DNA of 64,000 nucleotides from Oreocharis arfaki. Lineage: Eukaryota > Chordata > Aves > Passeriformes > Paramythiidae. The notes under the pieces were generated by a model that saw only the letters and a program-made list of their open reading frames with translations, did no database searches and was not told the DNA's origin. The position numbers and the translations under genes are program-made. The DNA is taken from contig VZRR01007600.1 in NCBI GenBank assembly GCA_013398015.1, positions 62,001 to 126,000 of the forward strand. Reading direction: 5' to 3'. Of this stretch, positions 60,346 through 64,000 are shown piece by piece (position 1 is the stretch's first letter; each line of letters opens with the position of its first letter).

Positions 60346-63300
60346 TGGCACCGTATTTCTAAAGATTACCCTAAGCACACTGTAATGCCCATACCTACAA
60401 CATAAAATACCAATGCTAGTATTAATAATCCTTATAATAAAAAATACTCTTCTCCGCTGCCTTTTGTTTCTGACACAATCACTACCAAATGTGAAATGCT
60501 TTCTGAAAGGTTTTTTTTCCGCTCTATCTTCCAGATAGGTCTCTGAAGATGAAAACATATAGGCTGCTACTTGTTAAATCCAGACAAGTAGCATGGAGCT
60601 CCCATCCTATATCCTCCACATAACATCTTCACAACTACTTAGTGCAGTAAATCTGTATTACATAATACATGATATTTCCAACATTGACCAAAAAGGCTGA
60701 TTTAAAATCAAACTGATTTTAAAACAGGACCCTTCATTAGAATTCAAGGGGGAGGAGAAGAGACAAAGAAAAAAAAAGTGAAAAAGCAAGAGTAGCATGC
60801 CAGCATTCCATACCATGCACTTCACCAAGCTGCTTCAGGAGCTAGTTTAAGCTATACATCACTAAAAAAGAACTGTATCACGAACTTTGGCTGCAAGAGG
60901 AAAAACCACTAGGTTTATGAATTTATTTTTTTTAATACCAGGCTATTTCCACAGAACATGTCATTTTACTGTCTTAAGAGGCAAACACCTACTGCACTAA
61001 CAGTGTATTACCATTGCAACTCAAAGCTACATCTTTACATGTCAGTGGCAAGTTAAAAAAAGCCTCAGGGAGGAAATCACCAAGTCATTAAAACCAAATA
61101 TGCTTTGAAGAATATTTGGGGTCTGCATTAAGGGGTGGGGTAAGATGTGCCTTCAATTATTTTTTAATTAAATTAACTGTGAGTTTTAAAGTTCAGAGCA
61201 TTAGAAACTGCTTTGATGTTTCACTTCACATATCAACCTTTTAGCACAATATAAACAGTCATGTTCCCCCATCCTGAGACAAGCTTCCCACTATGTGAAC
61301 ACGTAATCAATTCAAAAGCAGCTGTCAGTGCAGACAAACCTACAAACTCTAGCCATAAAACAAAACCTGTGATATAACTCTATTAACTACTCTTGCTCAT
61401 GACTAGGAAAATGCGGAAGATCTCTAGAAGGATACTTCTAAATATGTAACTTCTGTTCTACTGGAATAATCTGTAAGTCATTTAAATCCTTCAAGATTTG
61501 TTTTAAGGCACATCTTATCACCCCTCAGTCACAGGAACATGTGGAACAATGGAACAAACGTCTGGATATTTGAATCGCCAACTCCTATGACCATCAAAGC
61601 AGAGACTTCTGCTACAGGAGTACCTAAAGCTCTCCTTGCTTTCAAGTGGGATGACCCCTTTCAGGGGAGCATAGTAAGAGAAGAAAACTGATTTGTCTGT
61701 AGAATTCAGCTCAGCAGTTGTAAGACCCCCCCAAAAAGCTCCCATGCCCACTGCTGTCACTGGGGGGACAAGGTAACAGCAACTGGAAAACCAAGGACAC
61801 CCAACAGGAATGAGCCAAAAGAAGCGGATGCAGTCAGAAACTCTGCCACCTGAAAACACACTTCACAAGCTCATCTCAGGCACAGGTGAGCACAAAGTGG
61901 CTTTTTGGCGACAAAACACAGAATTAAACTCCCAGGAGCCTCACTATGATTTGGTGATCATAAAGCAGTCAAACAAATTTGCATTACACAACCTGTCATG
62001 TTTCAAGCTAACTTACTCGATCTTCTGACAGCTGGACAATTCTTTAGAGCTGCTGTTTTACAGACAGTTACATTCTTATTCAGAACTCGAGAAAGGTGTG
62101 TATCAGGAATTATTTCTGTATTTTATAACAAACCTTCTATCACAGAATCAAGGCAATCACAAGTGCCCCGTGGCTTAACAAACCAAAAAGAAACCCTGAT
62201 GGAATATGCCCTGCTAGCAACAGAGCCACTTTCATCTACCACTGGTTCATCACTGGTTCTCCACCTTGTCTAAATACTTGGCATTTATTAGGGATAATGC
62301 TATATAGGCTGTGATCAGGTCTAAGATGTAGGAACTGTCTACACTGTGAAGGGTAAGCTAATTGGCACCCAGCCTAATCCTGAATACAAAAATCTCATGG
62401 TACTATGCACAGGAACTGTCTGCTTCATTTTACAGATCAAGAAATCTGACCAGAGTAACAAAAAGCCAGAAACCCACAGTTTAATCTACTTCATTAAGAT
62501 CTTAGCAATAAGAACATTCTCCCAATTATTATACTCTTTGACAACACAGTCTACTGAATATTCATTCAAGAAAAAGGTTGTAATTTACAGGACAGAATTA
62601 AAAGTCTTATAGAAGATATTTTCCTTAACATACTTTAATTAAAACGTGGTGGTCTTAGTTAAGCTGAATATTATTTTGCTAACATCATACTACTTTCAAA
62701 GCAGTAAAAATACCTCTTAGGCAAGCAAAGGACCAACAAAAGTTCAGCGTAGTAGATCACATGGTCAGCTGAACACTAATACCATTTTTCAATTTTTATG
62801 AAAACAAACTTGTTCCCATGAAGCCCAAATCAGACCCCAAAGCAATACTGTACAGCTGATATAGTGAAAGTTTAGAGAAGGTATTTAGATTTATCAGCAA
62901 TTCTTGTTACAATTGTTATAAGCCACAGCAGTGTGAGTCAGACCCAGACTCAAAGAAGAAGGGAAAGTAATTTGTACCCAAAGAATAAAACAAGCTCTTG
63001 CTTGGCTAGGACCTTGAAGAAAAGATAAGGAGGGCGGGGACAGCGGGTAGTAGGAAATTTTTCAGGAATAATTTTTTACATAGTCAAAGAGCCCAAAGAA
63101 AAAACTTAAGAAAGGCAAGTCATCACATAAATTAATTCGACTTATATCCAATGAGAATGGAAAATTGAAATTTAAAACAATGTGATGATCTCATTCAGAG
63201 GTTTATCTGACTGATGTCCAGAAGCTTTGCTGTCTCCTCTGACATCCATATGCATATGCAGTAGTCTCTTACCACTACAGTGAATCAAGAGGTAACTAAA

Positions 63301-64000
63301 GCAATTCAGCATTTTAAGAGTCACTTCCCCAAGGAAATTACTAGATTAGATTATCAAATACAAAAAAAGATATTCCAGTCTTTGAACTGTACAACAGCCC
63401 CACTCCCTAAGACCATCTTAACTAGCTACTGTGAATCCATTTACTTAGATACCGAGATCCACCTACTGGGCCCTCCGAAAGCAGCTAAACGGTTTTCATT
63501 ACAGAAAGAGTTGATTAAGACTCCTGTCATCAGTCATCACCCCATATCACATATTCTTGGAAAGGAAAAAAGGCATTCCCTTAATTCAACAACTAAAGTG
63601 CCCCTGAATATCAAGTTAAATATTCCCAGTTCATCTTAAAACTGACCTGCTAACTCATGCAAAAACTGCAAACTCTCCTTAATACTAGATTTTACATCAA
63701 AACTAAATCAAAGATCTGGATACATTTCTAAATACAGAAAATCAGACTTTAGAGTAACAAATTTATGTAGACACTGCATTAGAAAAGTAACACTGTGCTA
63801 AATTAGGCTCCATGAAAGCTGTGAGTATCATGACCAGAAAAAGATTTCTTTCATGAAAGATCAAGTTTCTCTGAATAAAGCAGATTTCTCTCGTGCAGAT
63901 TACATGGGAGTCTGGTTACTGCTTGCATCGGGTTGCCTGCACAACTGATGTTCCCCTGACTCTGCTGTTCTTACACTGCCAGCACTGTATGTGGGTACCT

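Larger units (their letters stand above)
27084..64000 (-). other. RASSF3: Probable first coding intron of RASSF3 (3' part, about 37 kb)
   Basis: No exon was recognised on either strand over 36.9 kb. The RASSF3 first exon (MSSGYSSLEE in human, usually in a CpG island) is not seen and no CpG-island-like stretch is present, so the intron should continue past position 64000. A very long first intron fits mammalian RASSF3. Individual repeats inside are listed separately. Unlisted stretches show only unique, AT-rich sequence with chance open frames. Confidence 0.7.

Noticed and set aside
62428..62462. Second MIR-like stretch (cattttacagatcaagaaatctg)
   Set aside because: The match to the 'CATTTTACAGATGAGGAAACTGAGG' motif is short and ends abruptly; could be chance.

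Overview
This is a vertebrate nuclear genomic window, most likely from a bird. It holds the 3' parts of two multi-exon genes that converge tail to tail: GNS (N-acetylglucosamine-6-sulfatase) on the + strand and RASSF3 (Ras association domain family member 3) on the - strand. All exons have canonical GT/AG junctions and compatible phases. The bird assignment rests on avian-type CR1 LINE 3' ends (6428-6499 and 60178-60345), a low overall repeat load, and GNS/RASSF3 proteins close to but distinct from mammalian ones. A crocodilian or turtle cannot be strictly excluded from sequence alone. RASSF3 and GNS are convergent neighbours in human 12q14 as well, so this is conserved synteny.

Layout. 1-12139: the last nine coding exons of GNS (343 residues, roughly the C-terminal 60% of the enzyme), with the start codon, signal peptide and the formylglycine-forming Cys motif lying left of the window. 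12140 to about 15025: probable GNS 3' UTR with several poly(A) signals. About 15026-20805: intergenic DNA in which no gene was recognised. About 20806-23551: probable RASSF3 3' UTR, with an unusual G-quadruplex-type run next to a poly(A) signal. 23552-27083: the last four RASSF3 coding exons (213 residues: RA domain and SARAH helix). 27084-64000: about 37 kb with no recognised exon, taken as the 3' part of the first coding intron of RASSF3. The RASSF3 first exon and promoter are not in the window.

The long intron holds two ancient CR1 LINE relics of the amniote type (33755-34380 and 44288-44518), one younger avian-type CR1 fragment, microsatellites and A-rich tracts. I found no operons, CRISPR arrays, phage, insertion sequences, tRNA or rRNA genes. 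No new multi-gene system is visible. The observations worth following are regulatory or structural: the 3' UTR G-rich run, two strong hairpins in a RASSF3 intron, the old CR1 relics, and a possible two-residue splice-site difference in RASSF3.
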